Shown here: positions 16,926-26,101 of the stretch, piece after piece | Position numbering within the stretch: position 1 is the stretch's first letter | Layout: every line of letters begins with the position of its first letter | Assembly: GCA_022600345.1 (NCBI GenBank) | Contig: JAHZKP010000138.1 | Span: forward strand, 1-33,058 | Origin: Alphaproteobacteria bacterium | Lineage (GTDB): Bacteria; Pseudomonadota; Alphaproteobacteria; Rhizobiales; Hyphomicrobiaceae | Length of the DNA stretch: 33,058 bases | Direction of reading: 5' to 3' | Program-made: the position numbers and the translations under genes | The notes under the pieces: generated by a model | Told to the model about the DNA's origin: nothing | Seen by the model: only the letters and a program-made list of their open reading frames with translations | Database searches by the model: none

Positions 16926-17546
16926 ATGACGGAAGCAAAGATCACGCTGCACAAGGGCGATCTTCCAGAGGGTCTCGACTTCGGGTCCAGCGTTGCCATC
17001 GATACGGAAACGCTGGGGCTTAACGTGCATCGCGACCGGCTGTGCCTGGTGCAGCTTTCGGCAGGCGATGGCACCGCCCACCTTGTTCAATTCGATGGCA
17101 AGGACTATTCCGCACCGCGCCTGAAGGCGCTGCTGGCTTCTGAAGATATCCTGAAAATCTTCCATTTTGCGCGCTTTGACGTCGCCGTCATGGCGAAATA
17201 CCTGGGCGTATCGACCAGCCCTGTCTATTGCACGAAAATCGCGTCAAAACTGGTTCGGACCTACACTGACCGGCACGGTCTGAAAGATTTGCTTTCAGAA
17301 CTGGCCGGCGTTGAGGTCTCCAAACAGCAGCAAAGTTCCGACTGGGCGGCGGATCAACTGACCCCGCAGCAGTTGGCCTATGCGGCCAACGACGTTCTCT
17401 ACCTGCATCAAGCCAAGAAGAAGCTCGACATGATGTTGGAGCGCGAGGGCAGGACCGAATTGGCGTGCTCGGCGTTCGGCTTCCTTCCGACCCGGGCAGA
17501 GCTCGACCTGAACGGGTTTGGCGAATTGGACATCTTTTCCCACTGA
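16926..17546 (+). CDS. Ribonuclease D-like 3'-5' exonuclease (short form)
   Basis: This is a 206-residue DEDD-family exoribonuclease. The three Exo motifs are visible: AIDTETLGL near residue 24 (D and E), FHFARFDVAVM near residue 78 (D), and AYAANDVLYL near residue 152 (Y and D). Unlike E. coli RNase D there is no C-terminal HRDC domain, which is normal for the short alphaproteobacterial version. The family trims RNA 3' ends, including those of tRNA precursors, and this gene lies 180 nt downstream of tRNA-Leu. ATG 16926 is preferred, with AGGGA 11 nt upstream; ATG 16917 is possible. Longer frames reaching into the tRNA are not real. Confidence 0.9.
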   Translation: MTEAKITLHKGDLPEGLDFGSSVAIDTETLGLNVHRDRLCLVQLSAGDGTAHLVQFDGKDYSAPRLKALLASEDILKIFHFARFDVAVMAKYLGVSTSPVYCTKIASKLVRTYTDRHGLKDLLSELAGVEVSKQQQSSDWAADQLTPQQLAYAANDVLYLHQAKKKLDMMLEREGRTELACSAFGFLPTRAELDLNGFGELDIFSH

Positions 17547-17573
17547 AAACTTTTGCCCCCTTGAACTGAGGCT

Positions 17574-17723
17574 TCACGCACATTCCCCGGCACCTGGAAA
17601 CTCCTTCATCAGCGGGGTTTTGGGCCAGATGCGGCGCTGAAATTCGGCCCGCTGAGCGTCTATCGTCGCGGGGATCAATGTGACGGGTTGCAGATGAATG
17701 GGTGATTGCGACGGGTTGCTCAT
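17574..17723 (-). CDS. Possible 49-residue small protein
   Basis: A minus-strand frame between rnd and lptC encodes MSNPSQSPIHLQPVTLIPAT followed by an Arg/Gln-rich helix (DAQRAEFQRRIWPKTPLMKE) and ends PGAGECA. About two thirds of its codons end in G or C, and the composition looks protein-like rather than random. The start lacks a clear ribosome site. It is antisense to nothing and fills the 252-bp gap. No family is recognised. Treat it as a candidate only. Confidence 0.35.
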   Translation of the reverse strand: MSNPSQSPIHLQPVTLIPATIDAQRAEFQRRIWPKTPLMKEFPGAGECA

Positions 17724-17846
17724 TGTGACTAGTCCCAAATTCACCCAAATTGGGGGTGAGTTTCGAAGCTGCGTCGCAGCCGGGCCGATTCACCAGATAT
17801 GCTCGTCTGCCGCTTTCGCATGCCCGTAACCAGGGTTTTATCAGTC

Positions 17847-20075
17847 ATGGCATCTGCCACACCGCAGGGTGCGACCGCGCCCGAACCGCCTCGAAGCGGA
17901 CGACTTGTCGTCGTCGGCATTGATCGCTCGCGCCAATTCCTGCGCGCGAAGCGGCACACCTTCATGGTGAAGACTCTCAGGCGGCTGTTCCCGCTGATGA
18001 CGATTGGCGCTCTGGGGCTTTATGGCTTCTCGGCTCTGAGCAACGCGAACTGGGGTTCGTCATTAGGACTGGACACGATCGCCCGGATTCTGCCTGAAAA
18101 CCTGACCATGAATAACCCGCATTACGAGGGTTTCACCGCAGATGGCAGCGCCTATACGGTCGATGCGAAGACGGCACAGCAGGATCTACGGCGGATGGGC
18201 GTGATCAGGCTCAATGGGATTACCGGCCATCTCACCGACAAGAAGAAGTCCCGAACCGACTTCGCTGCCGCCAGGGGCACTTTCGACTCTAATAAATCCA
18301 TCCTGGTATTAACCGGTGGGATCAACATCACGTCCAAGGACGGCCTGAACGCCAAACTCCAGTCGGCGACAATCCGAACAAAACGGGGCCTCATTACCTC
18401 CAAACAGCCCGTGGAAGTGACGATGCCAAGCGGCAAGGTGACGTCCAACAAGTTGACAATCCGGCAAAAAGAAAAATTGGCGCTGTTTATCGGCAACGTG
18501 CGCACGACGCTGAAGCCGAACTCCGGCGCAAAATCAGATCCGAATTCAAAGCCTGGAGGCAAGCCAGAGAAGAAGGCCGCCACCTCTACGCCGGCGATGC
18601 TTGGAACGTCAGATGAGCCAGTGAAGATCGCCTCCACGCGGCTCAATGTCGACAGGGCTAAGGGTAATGCCCGGTTCAGAGGCAATGTCAGGGCGGTGCA
18701 AGGCGACCAATCCCTGAAGACAAGCATAATGGAAGTGCGGTTTGAACCGGATACCAAAAAGGCCAAGAAATCCGCAGATGGAACACCGGAAGCGGCGGAC
18801 AACGACCCGATGTCAGGGGCATCGCGCATAAAGCGGATTATCGTACCCAAGCCGCTCATTCTCAGGCGTGGCGAACTTGAACAGGTCACCGGCAAGCGCG
18901 CTGTGTTCGATGCGGAAAACCAACTGGCCGAGATCAAGGGCAATATCGTCATGTCGGCCGGGCCAACGCGCAAAGCGGTTGCCGATGTCGCGAATATCGA
19001 CTCTGGCCGCGATACGATCCTTCTGACCGGCAACGTTCTTGTTAATCAGGATGCAAACGAATTGCGCGGTGACCGGCTGTTTATCGACCGGGCCGGCGGG
19101 ACCAGCAAATTGACGGCGCTTCCGGCGGCCGATGGCAAACCGGGACGGATTTACGCAAAGCTTGCCCGAGGCAGTGCCGATGGTGCTGATGGTGGCAAGG
19201 CGGGCCGCGGGAAAGCCAAAGGCGGGAAAAAGGCGGCTAAAAAGGCTGTCGATGCGGCAAAGAAGGCGGCCAAGCCGGGGGCTAAATCTGGGGCTGCCGC
19301 AACGGCGATGTCGATGACCGCGTTCAAGGGCGATCCGAATGCGCCGATCGACATCGTGGCGAATTCGCTTGATGTGTTCGACAAGCGCAAACAAGCCGTG
19401 TTCCATGGCAACGTCGATGTCGTGCAGGGCCAAATCAACATGAAAACGGCCAAACTTACGGCTTTTTACACGGGCAGTTCCAATCTCGTATCAACCGAAG
19501 CCGTTGCCGCCGAGGACAAGAAAAACAAGAAGGGCGCGGGCAAAAAAGGTGCTGCCAAGCAGGCTGGAAACGAGGTCACCAGGATCAAGGCGACTGGCAA
19601 GGTTGTGGTCAACTCCAAGGTTTCCGGGCAAAGCGCCACGGGTGACTGGGCGGACATCGACATGAAGGCGAACACCGTGAAACTGGGCGGTGATGTGATC
19701 TTGAAGCGGGGCAAGAACATCATCCGCGCCACGTCATTGAAGATCGATCTGGAAAGCGGCAACGCCATAATCGAAACAACGCCGGAGGAAGCAGGATCGG
19801 GTTGGGCTTCAACGATGCAACCGGCAACCAAGGGTGCCAAAGCCATTCCCCTCCAGACTATTCGCGGAGGTCGCCCCAGTGCGGTATTCTATCCCACGCA
19901 ACTGCAAGGCAACTCCAAACCGGGCGCCAAGAAGAATGGCAAAACGGCCGGTGCGAAAAATAAGGCCAAGGCCGGTGGGGCTAACAAGAGGGCCAATGCT
20001 GCCAGGCGTGCCGTCGCTCCGCGACCGGCCGCATCGTCAAGTTGGGAAGCAACGACCGAGCCGACGGCGAATTAA
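17847..20075 (+). CDS. Fused LptC-LptA-type LPS export protein
   Basis: This is a 742-residue protein joining two normally separate lipopolysaccharide-transport components. A transmembrane helix lies near residues 46-66 (LFPLMTIGALGLYGFSAL). The LptC periplasmic domain covers about 70-225 (MNNPHYEGFTADGSAYTVDA). A first OstA/LptA-like unit covers 260-430 (RLNVDRAKGNARFRGNVRAV and AVFDAENQLAEIKGNIVM). A Lys/Ala/Gly linker follows at 445-490, then a second, canonical LptA unit at 500-660 (SLDVFDKRKQAVFHGNVDVV and IKATGKVVVNSKVSGQ). The tail is basic. LptC normally anchors in the inner membrane and hands LPS to LptA, which bridges to the outer membrane. Here one chain could span that path. lptB follows. 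ATG 17847 is chosen; ATG 17799 is an alternative. Confidence 0.85.
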   Translation: MASATPQGATAPEPPRSGRLVVVGIDRSRQFLRAKRHTFMVKTLRRLFPLMTIGALGLYGFSALSNANWGSSLGLDTIARILPENLTMNNPHYEGFTADGSAYTVDAKTAQQDLRRMGVIRLNGITGHLTDKKKSRTDFAAARGTFDSNKSILVLTGGINITSKDGLNAKLQSATIRTKRGLITSKQPVEVTMPSGKVTSNKLTIRQKEKLALFIGNVRTTLKPNSGAKSDPNSKPGGKPEKKAATSTPAMLGTSDEPVKIASTRLNVDRAKGNARFRGNVRAVQGDQSLKTSIMEVRFEPDTKKAKKSADGTPEAADNDPMSGASRIKRIIVPKPLILRRGELEQVTGKRAVFDAENQLAEIKGNIVMSAGPTRKAVADVANIDSGRDTILLTGNVLVNQDANELRGDRLFIDRAGGTSKLTALPAADGKPGRIYAKLARGSADGADGGKAGRGKAKGGKKAAKKAVDAAKKAAKPGAKSGAAATAMSMTAFKGDPNAPIDIVANSLDVFDKRKQAVFHGNVDVVQGQINMKTAKLTAFYTGSSNLVSTEAVAAEDKKNKKGAGKKGAAKQAGNEVTRIKATGKVVVNSKVSGQSATGDWADIDMKANTVKLGGDVILKRGKNIIRATSLKIDLESGNAIIETTPEEAGSGWASTMQPATKGAKAIPLQTIRGGRPSAVFYPTQLQGNSKPGAKKNGKTAGAKNKAKAGGANKRANAARRAVAPRPAASSSWEATTEPTAN

Positions 20076-20170
20076 CAACAGATTGTTGGCCGGCCGAAAC
20101 AGGATGATCGCCGAGGCTTGTGGCATAACAGGGTGTGGCAGCGTGCAAAGCGCGGAGAGGGTCAAGATTG

Positions 20171-21037
20171 GTGCGATTTCTTCCAATTGGTAAAGCGAGG
20201 CGGAAGGCTTCTGATGCTGCGGATGCGCAAGAGCCGCAATTCGATACCGTCCAGCAGCCTGGGTTCGAGACCGATGAGGACTTGGAATTCCCACCCCATG
20301 AGGCGGCCGAGGGATGGCTGACGGTTACTCATGTCAAGAAGAGCTACAAGAAGCGAATGGTCGTCCAGGGGGTAAGCCTGGATGTGCGGCGCGGAGAGTC
20401 GGTTGGACTTCTAGGGCCGAACGGAGCTGGAAAAACCACCGTTTTTTACATGATTACCGGGCTGGTGCCGGCTGATGAGGGCCAGATCACCATCGACGGG
20501 CACGATGTAACGGCCCTGCCGATGTATCAGCGCGCGCGGTTGGGTATCGGCTATCTGCCGCAGGAAGCTTCCATCTTCAGAGGGTTAACGGTCGAAGAAA
20601 ACATCATGGCCGTCTTAGAGCTGGTTGAACCCAATAAGAAGAAGCGCAAGGAACAGCTCGACCAGTTGTTGGAAGAATTTACCATATCGGATCGGCGCAA
20701 ATCGCCTTCAATCGCATTATCGGGCGGCGAGAGACGGCGCTGCGAGATTGCCCGGGCGTTAGCGTCGAAGCCAGCGTTCATGCTGCTGGATGAGCCGTTT
20801 GCAGGGGTCGACCCCAGGGCGGTCAGCGATATTCAGGAACTGGTCCGACACTTGACGCAGCGCGGTATCGGTGTGCTGATTACCGACCACAACGTCCGGG
20901 AAACCTTGAGTATTGTGGAACGGGCCTATGTCATCTATGAGGGTCGGGTTCTGACAAAAGGTAACCCTCAGGAAATCATATCGAACGAAGATGTGCGCCG
21001 GGTCTACCTTGGAAACATGTTCGCTAACGATCGATAG
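20171..21037 (+). CDS. lptB: LPS export ABC transporter ATPase LptB, with N-terminal extension
   Basis: This is the cytoplasmic ATPase that powers LPS extraction by LptFG. Walker A GPNGAGKTT lies near residue 82, the Q-loop at YLPQEAS, the signature LSGGERRR near 183, Walker B MLLDEPFAGVDP near 203, and the switch histidine in ITDHNVRETL. The C-terminus GNPQEIISNEDVRRVYLG is characteristic of LptB. About 45 acidic and basic residues precede the ATPase core, which is unusual; most LptB proteins start close to the core. GTG 20171 follows GAGAGG by 10 nt; GTG 20135 would add 12 more residues. It lies 95 nt downstream of the LptC-LptA gene and is probably in the same operon. Confidence 0.94.
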   Translation: MRFLPIGKARRKASDAADAQEPQFDTVQQPGFETDEDLEFPPHEAAEGWLTVTHVKKSYKKRMVVQGVSLDVRRGESVGLLGPNGAGKTTVFYMITGLVPADEGQITIDGHDVTALPMYQRARLGIGYLPQEASIFRGLTVEENIMAVLELVEPNKKKRKEQLDQLLEEFTISDRRKSPSIALSGGERRRCEIARALASKPAFMLLDEPFAGVDPRAVSDIQELVRHLTQRGIGVLITDHNVRETLSIVERAYVIYEGRVLTKGNPQEIISNEDVRRVYLGNMFANDR

Positions 21038-21089
21038 GTTACGGTCAGCGTGGGTTATCCATGCAGATTTCAGGCCTAGGAATAAGTAA

Positions 21090-22628
21090 ATGGCGATAAA
21101 CGCCAGACTCGAGCTTCGACAAAGTCAACAACTGGTGATGACTCCCCAGTTGCAGCAGGCGATCAAGCTCCTTCAGCTATCAAATCTCGAACTCGCTGAT
21201 TTCGTCGCAACCGAACTTGAGCGCAATCCGCTGCTTGAGCCCGGCGACAACGGCGAACGGCCGGAGGCGGCGCCCGAGCGCGAAAGGGAGGCTGGTGAAG
21301 CAAAGACTGAGGGTGACCCCAGCGCGTCTGATGAATGGGTTGGAAGCGAGCAGGGAACCTCTGAAGCAGCCAATGCGCTCGATACTGACTACGACAACAT
21401 CTATCCCGACACCTCGGCAGCCGAACTGGGCCGGCTGGATAGCACCCAGTTGGCAGGCTCCAGTTGGTCGGGCGCCAAAGGCGGCGGAGGAATTGGCGGG
21501 GACGATACCAACCTGGAAGCCTTCACCAGTGAAACTCTATCGCTGAAAGACCACCTGGGTCAGCAATTGCCGCTTGCGCTCAGCCAACCTGCCGAGCGTC
21601 TGGTCGGGCAACACCTGATCGACCTGGTGGACGACGCAGGATACCTGCAGGTCGATATGGAGGACTTCTGCGAGAAGCTGGGGGCTGACCGGGAGTTTGT
21701 CGGACAGGTTCTGGGGGTCCTACAGACATTCGATCCACCTGGCGTTTTTGCGCGTTCGTTGGCCGAGTGCCTGGCGCTCCAATTGAAGGATCTCAACCGC
21801 TACGACCCACAGATTGCTGCCTTGCTGGACAATCTCGATCTGCTGGCCAAGCATGACGTAGCAAAACTGCGCAAGGCCATCGGTGTCGATGCCGAAGAGC
21901 TGTTCGACATGATCAATGAGATCAAGGCGCTCAATCCGAAGCCGGGCCTGGCATTCGGTTCGGTGCAGGTGCAGCCTGTCGTTCCCGACGTTATCATTCG
22001 CCCTTCAAGCGACGGGGGCTGGATCGTCGAACTCAACAGCGAGACCCTGCCGCGGGTGCTGGTTGATAGAACCTACTTTACCCGGGTGTCGCGCACTGCG
22101 CATTCGGATGCCGACAAGGAATACCTGTCTGAGTGCCTGCAAACGGCCAACTGGCTGGTAAAGAGCCTGGATCAGCGGGCGCGGACCATCCTCAAGGTAT
22201 CGCGCGAAATCGTACGCCAGCAGGACGGCTTTTTTACCTACGGCATCCAGCATTTGCGGCCGCTCAACCTGAAAACCGTCGCAGACGCGATTTCCATGCA
22301 CGAGTCGACCGTTTCCCGGGTCACGTCGAACAAATACATGGCGACGACTCGCGGCATTTTCGAATTGAAATACTTCTTCACCTCGGCGATCCAATCGGCT
22401 GAAAACGGGGAAGCTCATTCATCCGAATCGGTGCGTTACCGAATCAAGCAGCTCATCGATGCCGAAAAGGCCAGCGCGGTGTTGTCGGACGACGGAATCG
22501 TGGAATTGCTACGCAGCGACGGCATAGATATCGCAAGGCGGACGGTGGCCAAATACCGCGAAGCCATGCGGATTCCTTCGTCCGTACAAAGACGCAGGCA
22601 GAAAAAGGCTCAGGCACAGGTTGCTTGA
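21090..22628 (+). CDS. rpoN: RNA polymerase sigma-54 factor RpoN
   Basis: This is a 512-residue alternative sigma factor. Region I (residues 1-50) is the glutamine-rich activator-contact part, LRQSQQLVMTPQLQQAIKLL. An acidic region II covers about 50-150. The core-binding domain covers about 150-330. The HTH region carries LKTVADAISMHESTVSRVTS, and the RpoN box ARRTVAKYRE at about 482-491 reads the -24 element. Everything needed for function is present and the length is normal. It follows lptB by 52 nt, with AGGA 8 nt before the ATG. The order lptB-rpoN-hpf-ptsN is widespread in proteobacteria. Confidence 0.97.
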   Translation: MAINARLELRQSQQLVMTPQLQQAIKLLQLSNLELADFVATELERNPLLEPGDNGERPEAAPEREREAGEAKTEGDPSASDEWVGSEQGTSEAANALDTDYDNIYPDTSAAELGRLDSTQLAGSSWSGAKGGGGIGGDDTNLEAFTSETLSLKDHLGQQLPLALSQPAERLVGQHLIDLVDDAGYLQVDMEDFCEKLGADREFVGQVLGVLQTFDPPGVFARSLAECLALQLKDLNRYDPQIAALLDNLDLLAKHDVAKLRKAIGVDAEELFDMINEIKALNPKPGLAFGSVQVQPVVPDVIIRPSSDGGWIVELNSETLPRVLVDRTYFTRVSRTAHSDADKEYLSECLQTANWLVKSLDQRARTILKVSREIVRQQDGFFTYGIQHLRPLNLKTVADAISMHESTVSRVTSNKYMATTRGIFELKYFFTSAIQSAENGEAHSSESVRYRIKQLIDAEKASAVLSDDGIVELLRSDGIDIARRTVAKYREAMRIPSSVQRRRQKKAQAQVA

Positions 22629-22995
22629 CCGGCCTTTCTCACCCGATAGTGACACGTCAGGGCCTCTGGCGGATTCATTCGGCCAGGCTCGTTACTGCCT
22701 CAAATTTAGGCTTGTTAAGGTATATTCGTGACGACTTTGGAAGTAGTCTGGGTGTGGTTGCGCACTTTGACTTGAAATGGCCCGGCCTGCATCGGTAAGA
22801 TTACGGTTCGATCCGCGTGCAATCACGGGCAAACTGGTTCCAGGCGGACCGACTGCAAGAGTATTTGGTTATAGATGCGGAGAGGGAACAGTATTTATCT
22901 TGAATAACCGCCGAAGCTGCTAGGTTGTGTCAGTTATTTCATTGTCACATCGCAGCACAGGCAAGTAACGGTGCAACAATTAACAAGGCGGAGCA
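22629..22995. other. 367-bp spacer between rpoN and hpf, probable hpf promoter region
   Basis: No gene is supported here. The stretch is less GC-rich than its flanks and contains T/A-rich patches (around 22705-22730 and 22890-22950) suitable for a promoter of hpf. No sigma-54 site with correct GG-N10-GC spacing was found. A 48-codon frame at 22777-22923 lacks a ribosome site. Confidence 0.4.
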
Positions 22996-23601
22996 ATGAC
23001 CCTCCAAATCACGGGAAAGAACGTAGACGCCGGCGACGCATACAAATCCTATATCGTCGACAAGATCGCCATCGTCCTTGAAAAGTATATCGGCCCGGAA
23101 ATATCGGGCCACGTGAGATTGGAAAAGGAACGCTCAACCTTCAGGACCAACTGCTCTATTCGGCTGCGAACCGGATTGTTGGTGGAAGCACAGGGCACGG
23201 GTGGAGATGCCTATTCGAGCGCCGATGACGCTATCGAGCATCTTGAGAAGCGCGTCAGGCGATACAAGCGCCGTCTCAAGGACCACCACCACGGCCATCA
23301 GAACGGCGTTCAAATTCCGGCCGAACAAAGTGCCCGCGACTATGTGTTGCAGCTCACAGACGACGAACGCGACGCAGAGGCCAAAAATGACCATCACCCC
23401 ATCATTATTGCGGAAACAGAACGCGGTATTCGTGAGTTGACAGTTGGCGAAGCCGTGATGCATCTCGATCTTGGGGAAAGCGAATTTCTTATCTTTAGAA
23501 ATGCGGGCAACGGCGGCATTAATATCGTCTATCGGCGGCAAGATGGAAATGTCGGATGGGTCGATCCGAACGCTGCTCAGACTGCGGCAAGTGGTGCTTA
23601 A
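22996..23601 (+). CDS. hpf: Long-form ribosome hibernation promoting factor
   Basis: This 201-residue protein has the S30AE domain at residues 1-100 (MTLQITGKNVDAGDAYKSYI, then RLRTGLLVEAQGTGGDAYSS). A histidine-rich linker (DHHHGHQNG) follows, then the C-terminal dimerisation domain from about 135 (HPIIIAETERGIRELTVGEA to NIVYRRQDGNVGWVDP). The long form joins two 70S ribosomes into inactive 100S dimers during starvation. An AAGGCGGAG purine run precedes the ATG. It has its own upstream spacer and is followed by a palindrome and then ptsN, as is standard for the rpoN cluster. Confidence 0.95.
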   Translation: MTLQITGKNVDAGDAYKSYIVDKIAIVLEKYIGPEISGHVRLEKERSTFRTNCSIRLRTGLLVEAQGTGGDAYSSADDAIEHLEKRVRRYKRRLKDHHHGHQNGVQIPAEQSARDYVLQLTDDERDAEAKNDHHPIIIAETERGIRELTVGEAVMHLDLGESEFLIFRNAGNGGINIVYRRQDGNVGWVDPNAAQTAASGA

Positions 23602-23615
23602 GCCTCTTGAGAGGC
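23602..23615 (+). other. Short palindrome immediately after hpf
   Basis: GCCTC and GAGGC flank TTGA directly after the hpf stop codon. There is no T-run, so it is more likely an RNA processing or attenuation hairpin between hpf and ptsN than a full terminator. Confidence 0.3.
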
Positions 23616-23742
23616 AGATGAGCCGGGGAGTATCGCGCCCGGCTTGATCGCGCCTTTCGAGCATGACGTGGATCTGCGGGGCAGGATTCGGATAGGGAAA
23701 CCCGTGTCGCGCGCAGACATCAAACGGTGGGACAGGAAAGCA

Positions 23743-24207
23743 ATGGACCTCAGTGACATACTCGAAGCCCAAGGCGTATTGCCGTCGCTAAAGGCGAACA
23801 GCAAAAAACAGGCGCTACAGGAACTCTCATCCAAGGCTGCCGAATTGGCAGGTTTGGATGCAAGGGATGTATTCGATACGCTTTTGCAGCGCGAACGGCT
23901 TGGCTCGACAGGCTTGGGCCGCGGGGTTGCCATCCCGCATGTCAAGTTCAAGGACCTCGACCGGATTTTCTGCCTGTTTGCGCGTTTGGATGAGGCAATT
24001 GAGTTTGAAAGCCACGACGACAAACCCGTCGATCTCATCTTCCTGCTGCTGGCGCCCGAGCATGCCAGCGGGGATCACCTCAAGGCCCTGGCAAGGATTT
24101 CGCGGTTGGTGCGCGACCCTGCGACGCTGGAGCAGCTTAGAGAAGCCGCCGATGCCGATGCCCTGCACAACGTCCTGTCGACCCCGGCAACCTCCAACGC
24201 AGCTTGA
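23743..24207 (+). CDS. ptsN: Nitrogen PTS regulatory protein EIIA(Ntr)
   Basis: This is a 154-residue cytoplasmic phosphocarrier of the nitrogen phosphotransferase system. The phosphorylated histidine is His66 in GRGVAIPHVK, and LDEAIEFESHDDKPVDLIFL is the usual second conserved segment. Length and fold are standard. ATG 23743 is chosen for its AGGAAA ribosome site 5 nt upstream and because MDLSDIL is the typical N-terminus; the frame is open upstream to 23644. In alphaproteobacteria PtsN links nitrogen status to potassium transport and other targets. It ends the rpoN-hpf-ptsN cluster. Confidence 0.95.
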   Translation: MDLSDILEAQGVLPSLKANSKKQALQELSSKAAELAGLDARDVFDTLLQRERLGSTGLGRGVAIPHVKFKDLDRIFCLFARLDEAIEFESHDDKPVDLIFLLLAPEHASGDHLKALARISRLVRDPATLEQLREAADADALHNVLSTPATSNAA

Positions 24208-24354
24208 TTTTGCTCGAGAGCGGTTCCAGGGCTAGCTGGAAGCAATTCTGCCGGTCTTTGGGGCGATCGAGACGGCCAAAAGGGGCATCGTCATGGAATT
24301 ATGACCTTGCCCGCTCTCACCATCAGTAGTGTTTTGACTTATAGAGCGCCTGGG

Positions 24355-25170
24355 TTAGGCGCAGACGCTGGCGTCTCCCAGGACCAGCAGCGCGCCAAGG
24401 CCGATGCCGCCGACAGCGATCCGCCACCATCCAAACAACCCATATCCGTGACGGCTGACGTAAGCCAACAGGTAGCGCACGACGATCACCGCGCTGATAA
24501 ACGCCATGACAAAGCCGAGTACGATGCTGGTGGCATCTGACACATCTATTCCCGACCAGTTCTTGTAAAGATCGTAGGCGAATGCACCGGCCATGGTCGG
24601 CATCGCCAGGAAGAACGAGAACTCGGCAGCCGAGCGCTTGTCGGTTCCCATCATCAGCGCGCCGACGATGGTGGCACCAGAGCGGGAAACGCCGGGCACC
24701 ATGGCCAGACACTGGCAAAGGCCGATTCTGAAGGCGAGGCTGGGTGGGTAATCCATCACGTCGGCGTATCGGGGTTGCAGAGGCAGCCGATCCACAACAA
24801 TCAGAACAATGCCGCCCAAGATCAGCATGACACAGATCAGCATCGGGCTTTCAAACAGCACAGCCTTGATGAATGAGTGACCCAGGGCACCTATGACGGC
24901 TGCGGGCAGGAATGCCAACAGAATCGAGGCGACAAAGCGCTGCGTGCGGGCGTCGCTGGGTAAGTCGACCAGCAACTGCCACAACTTGGCGGCATATACA
25001 GAGAGGATGGCAAGAATCGCCCCCAACTGGATCAGCACTTCGAAACTCTTGCCGGGCGAACAGAAGCCCAGGAAGTGTCCTGCGAGAAGTACGTGGCCGG
25101 TGGACGAAACTGGGATGAATTCGGTCAAGCCTTCCAGGAGGCCAAGAAGGATCACTTGCCAAGTCGGCAT
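24355..25170 (-). CDS. uppP: Undecaprenyl-diphosphate phosphatase UppP (BacA)
   Basis: This is a 271-residue inner-membrane enzyme that dephosphorylates undecaprenyl diphosphate, so the lipid carrier can be reused for peptidoglycan and O-antigen synthesis. Both family signatures are present: [17 protein letters not shown] at residues 9-25, with the catalytic Glu residues and the SSTGH loop, and [10 protein letters not shown] near residue 160. About eight helices are visible. Its minus-strand orientation separates it from the ptsN and GST genes, which are both plus. The ATG at 25170 begins PTWQVILLG, the normal N-terminus. Confidence 0.96.
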   Translation of the reverse strand: MPTWQVILLGLLEGLTEFIPVSSTGHVLLAGHFLGFCSPGKSFEVLIQLGAILAILSVYAAKLWQLLVDLPSDARTQRFVASILLAFLPAAVIGALGHSFIKAVLFESPMLICVMLILGGIVLIVVDRLPLQPRYADVMDYPPSLAFRIGLCQCLAMVPGVSRSGATIVGALMMGTDKRSAAEFSFFLAMPTMAGAFAYDLYKNWSGIDVSDATSIVLGFVMAFISAVIVVRYLLAYVSRHGYGLFGWWRIAVGGIGLGALLVLGDASVCA

Positions 25171-25384
25171 TTGCGGGAAATCTCCGAATCAATTGTCGTT
25201 GAGCACCAAACACGTCGCGGCGTGGGCGGCAAGCAGCCACAAATGGTTGGCAGACAAAGCGATTGAGGATGCCGCATACCGGCCACAGCTTATCGGCGTG
25301 GCCTGCGACCAAGGTACAGATTTAGCTCGACGAATCTGTTTAGGTTCCCTTTAGGGTGCCCGACAGGGACAGAATGAAGAGGCC

Positions 25385-26083
25385 ATGCACAAGCTGACGC
25401 ACTACCGACTTTGCCCACATTCACGCTCGATCCGCGTGGTGCTGGCGGAGCTTGGCCTGGAGGTGGAGAATTTCGAGGAACAGCCGTGGGATCTTGGTCC
25501 GTCGTTCCTGCAACTGAACCCGGCTGGTGAATTGCCGGTGCTGCAGATCGATGCCGGTCCGATCCTTTGCGGCTCTTATGCCATCTCGGAATATGTCTCC
25601 GAAGAACTCAAGCGCCACCCGGTGGATGGGCTCAGCGTGCCGCTATTTCCCGGCAGCCGGGATGAGCGCGCGGAGATCAGGCGGCTTGTCGATTGGTTCC
25701 AACACAAACTCGACCGCGACGTGACGCGCGAGTTATTGTTTGAAAAACTCTATGCGCGGCGCAAACCGGGAATGAGCGGGCATACGCCGGACGCCGATAT
25801 CCTGCGCACAGCGCGTTCCAATTTGCGCTACCATATGGGCTACATCAGTTATCTTGCCCATGGCCGCCGATGGCTGGCCGGCGAAGATCTGTCGTTTGCC
25901 GATATTACGGCTGCCGCTCACGTGTCGACGATCGACTACTTTGATGAGGTTCCCTGGGAGGAGTACCCCCAGGTGAAGGATTGGTATGTGCGCCTCAAGT
26001 CCCGCCCCTCGTTCCGGCCGCTGCTGGCTGACCGGATTCCCGGAACGCCGCCGCCTGTCCACTACGGCAACCTGGACTTCTGA
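25385..26083 (+). CDS. Glutathione S-transferase family protein
   Basis: This 232-residue protein has the two-domain GST fold. The thioredoxin-like domain is at residues 1-78 (HYRLCPHSRSIRVVLAELGL, with a Cys-Pro at the position where other GSTs place the catalytic residue; NPAGELPVLQID carries the cis-proline). A helical C-terminal domain follows, with WLAGEDLSFADITAAAHVST near residue 160. The RLCPHSR motif suggests a glutaredoxin-like or omega/beta-type activity rather than classical conjugation. It is the first gene of a probable operon with queG (18-nt gap) and an epimerase. Confidence 0.9.
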   Translation: MHKLTHYRLCPHSRSIRVVLAELGLEVENFEEQPWDLGPSFLQLNPAGELPVLQIDAGPILCGSYAISEYVSEELKRHPVDGLSVPLFPGSRDERAEIRRLVDWFQHKLDRDVTRELLFEKLYARRKPGMSGHTPDADILRTARSNLRYHMGYISYLAHGRRWLAGEDLSFADITAAAHVSTIDYFDEVPWEEYPQVKDWYVRLKSRPSFRPLLADRIPGTPPPVHYGNLDF

Positions 26084-26101
26084 ATTTTCCAGGTATCGGC
26101 T

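Noticed and set aside
22771-22790. Possible sigma-54 promoter (TGGCCCGGCCTGCA) before hpf
   Set aside because: The distance from the GG to the GC element is two bases too short for the -24/-12 consensus.
22777-22923. 48-codon frame between rpoN and hpf
   Set aside because: No ribosome site is seen and the translated peptide has no recognisable character.
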